Positions 62,427 through 64,000 of a stretch of DNA of 64,000 nucleotides are shown piece after piece. How positions within the stretch are numbered: the first letter of the stretch is position 1; every line of letters starts with the position of its first letter. The notes beneath the pieces are model-generated. The model saw nothing but the letters and a program-made list of their open reading frames with translations. It did not search any database and had not been told where the DNA came from. The DNA is from Dyadobacter alkalitolerans DSM 23607 (lineage in GTDB: Bacteria > Bacteroidota > Bacteroidia > Cytophagales > Spirosomataceae), in contig NZ_AUAS01000017.1 in the NCBI RefSeq assembly GCF_000428845.1, forward strand, positions 1 through 64,000, in the 5' to 3' direction. The position numbers and the translations under genes are program-made.

Positions 62427-62858
62427 ATGAGAAAAATTGCTATCGGTTCGGATCACGCGGGTTTTCCATATAAGGAGCCGGTTATCAACTGGTTAACGAC
62501 GAATGGTTTTGAAGTGAAGGATTTCGGCACATACAGCGCCGATTCTGCTGACTATGCAGATTTTGCCCATCCCGTTGCGAGCGGCGTTGAAAGCGGAGAA
62601 TTCGAAAAAGGCGTGTTGCTTTGCGGCAGCGGCCAGGGCGTTTGCATTACGGCCAATAAGCATCAGGGAATCCGGGCAGCGCTGGTTTGGGACCTGCCAT
62701 TAGCAGCATTGGCACGCCAGCATAACGATGCAAATGTTATTTGCTTACCCGTTCGATTTATCGAGCTGGAAACGGCACTGGCAAGCGTAGGTGCATTTCT
62801 GGCAACGGAATTCGAAGGTGGCCGTCACCAGACCCGGGTGGATAAGATTGCCTGCTAG
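62427..62858 (+). CDS. rpiB: Ribose 5-phosphate isomerase B
   Basis: 143 residues. Interconverts ribose 5-phosphate and ribulose 5-phosphate in the pentose phosphate pathway. Hallmarks present: SDHAGF at residues 8-13, the CGSGQG phosphate loop with catalytic Cys before it (LLCGSGQGVCITAN), and HQGIRAALV. The length is normal for the family. The last 101 bp overlap the 3' end of the convergent membrane-protein frame. Confidence 0.93.
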   Translation: MRKIAIGSDHAGFPYKEPVINWLTTNGFEVKDFGTYSADSADYADFAHPVASGVESGEFEKGVLLCGSGQGVCITANKHQGIRAALVWDLPLAALARQHNDANVICLPVRFIELETALASVGAFLATEFEGGRHQTRVDKIAC

Positions 62859-64000
62859 ATTTGCGCTGATAAATCCCTTTCCAGGGACTTAATTCATATT
62901 GGCTTCTTAATGCCGGAACGCGATAAAGCAGTTTCGGCATAATGTTCACCTTGTCGATCACATAATCCGGCGGGTCCTTTTTGAAGTTGTCATAGACGTG
63001 GATCACGCTGTCAAAATTATCGAGGTTGCGCAAATCGTAGCTGGCGAGTTCCCAGTTGAGGTAAGGCGTTGCTGTGTAATTATTGATATATTCTCCTGAA
63101 TGCTGCCCCAGGACCAGTACGCGCTTATTCTGGATCTGGTCTGGAAGCACTGCTTGTTTCGCACGCAGGTTTTCCAGCTTACCCATTGATAATCCGGGTA
63201 TAATGCCGCGCAATCCCTGATATTGGATCATCAGGATCACAGCGCCCATTGTGATAAACTGAAACTCGTCGGCCCAACTTTTTTTCTTGAAACTCTGAAA
63301 ATAATGTGTTGCGAAAAACGCAGCAGGCGGGATGAAGATCACAAACTGCATCGGCGCCATAAACTGCATGAGCGGAATGGTGAACACCGCAATGATAAAC
63401 CAAAGCGCCATCACCTGCTGGATCCGCGTTTGATAATTGACAAAGCGCAACGTGGTGAAAATCCGCATAAAACCCATCACCCCGAAGCCCAGCGGCAGCA
63501 ACAGCGACGCGATCAGCGAGGAAAAATCATTGAGATTATATTGTTTTACCTGAAAAACAGAAGTCAGCAGGTTCCTGTTGAGACTTTCAATGCCATTGTT
63601 CATATAAAAGAACAGCACGACCATCAGCAACGGAAATAAGGATCCGAACAGCCCCAGCAGATGGTGACGCACGGTGGAACCTGTATAAAACAACAGCGCC
63701 AAAAATGCCCAGATCATAAACAAGGAAGCCGGCAGATAAAACAATGTGGCAATGCCGATATAAAGCCCCATTTCAAAAACCTGGGTCGTTACTTCCCTTC
63801 TTACCAGGATCTTAACAATGGCGCCGAAGGCAAAAAGCAGAAATGTATTAGCCATCAGCATGGGCGAAAGCGTGCCCATATCAAAAGAAATGTTCAGGAA
63901 CAATGCGTATAAAGCACCCGGCAGGAACGTGCGTTCGGGGAAAACTTCCCGGGAATGTATAACGTAGTTGAAATAAAGGATCTGCACGACTGAAACCGTG
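62758..64000 (-). CDS. DUF6427-like polytopic membrane protein (5' end beyond window)
   Basis: The frame is open to the right edge of the window, so the start lies outside; the GTG at 63987 is not a credible start. At least 413 residues with eight or so hydrophobic helices (e.g. MANTFLLFAFGAIVKIL, IGIATLFYLPASLFMIWAFL) and then a cytoplasmic or periplasmic C-terminal domain (NKRVLVLGQHSGEYINNY). This matches the DUF6427 family of Bacteroidota. The last 34 residues or so are antisense to the rpiB coding region and look compositionally odd (Pro/Ser/Arg-rich), so the real stop might be earlier if a frameshift is present. Confidence 0.7.
   Translation of the reverse strand, partial: TVSVVQILYFNYVIHSREVFPERTFLPGALYALFLNISFDMGTLSPMLMANTFLLFAFGAIVKILVRREVTTQVFEMGLYIGIATLFYLPASLFMIWAFLALLFYTGSTVRHHLLGLFGSLFPLLMVVLFFYMNNGIESLNRNLLTSVFQVKQYNLNDFSSLIASLLLPLGFGVMGFMRIFTTLRFVNYQTRIQQVMALWFIIAVFTIPLMQFMAPMQFVIFIPPAAFFATHYFQSFKKKSWADEFQFITMGAVILMIQYQGLRGIIPGLSMGKLENLRAKQAVLPDQIQNKRVLVLGQHSGEYINNYTATPYLNWELASYDLRNLDNFDSVIHVYDNFKKDPPDYVIDKVNIMPKLLYRVPALRSQYELSPWKGIYQRKSSRQSYPPGSGDGHLRIPLPEMHLRLPVPFPAR

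Overview
The window looks like a chromosome segment of a Bacteroidota member of the Cytophagales, most like Dyadobacter or Spirosoma and relatives. This rests on the gene content (GH127, Wzi-type capsule protein, OMP_b-brl-type receptor, DUF6427, DUF6249, DUF4097, CBM9-like protein), on long runs of about 800-residue FtsX/MacB-type permeases, and on moderate GC with weak Shine-Dalgarno signals. The genus is inferred from protein resemblance only; there is no rRNA or tRNA gene here.

Layout. 1-340: the 3' end of an IS256-family transposase and its probable right terminal repeat. 420-4141: a ferritin-like DUF892 protein, a LEA/WHy-domain membrane protein and a GH127 glycosidase. 4205-5572: a sigma-54-type response regulator, divergent from the large array. 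5871-26385: HlyD-type adaptor, ABC ATPase, a small Pro/Ala-rich secreted protein and permeases 1-7, interrupted after permease 2 by a backwards vapBC pair. 26386-31358: an interposed block with a palindromic repeat, a small secreted protein, an ECF sigma factor with a duplicated-motif membrane partner, a DUF6249 protein and a TonB-receptor-like outer-membrane protein. 31359-48581: permeases 8-14. 48682-50184: a Wzi-like capsule protein. 50333-52732: permease 15. 52792-64000: ordinary accessory and housekeeping genes (a probable zinc-regulated lipoprotein, CBM9-like protein, DUF885-type peptidase, second ECF sigma factor, GH1 beta-glucosidase, DUF4097, HhH protein, LOG-family hydrolase, rpiB, and a DUF6427 membrane protein cut by the window edge).

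The main object is the array: 15 full-length, diverged, intact permeases served by one visible ATPase gene and one adaptor gene. Five times a conserved regulatory module precedes a transcription unit: before the adaptor gene and before permeases 4, 8, 12 and 15. Each module has a 16-bp palindrome TGTCCG-N4-CGGACA, usually with a second copy exactly 20 bp upstream. A TTGATA/IHF-like box follows at a start-to-start distance of 45-47 bp (36 bp in one case), and in most modules a TGGCAYA element follows that. This is the order enhancer, bend site, promoter known from sigma-54 control. The adjacent NtrC-family regulator (4205-5572) is the obvious candidate to bind these sites. The array therefore looks like a self-contained regulon in which one regulator switches on five units of alternative permeases that may share one ATPase. 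No histidine kinase gene lies in the window. In three modules the palindrome is also the core of a strong terminator hairpin for the preceding unit.
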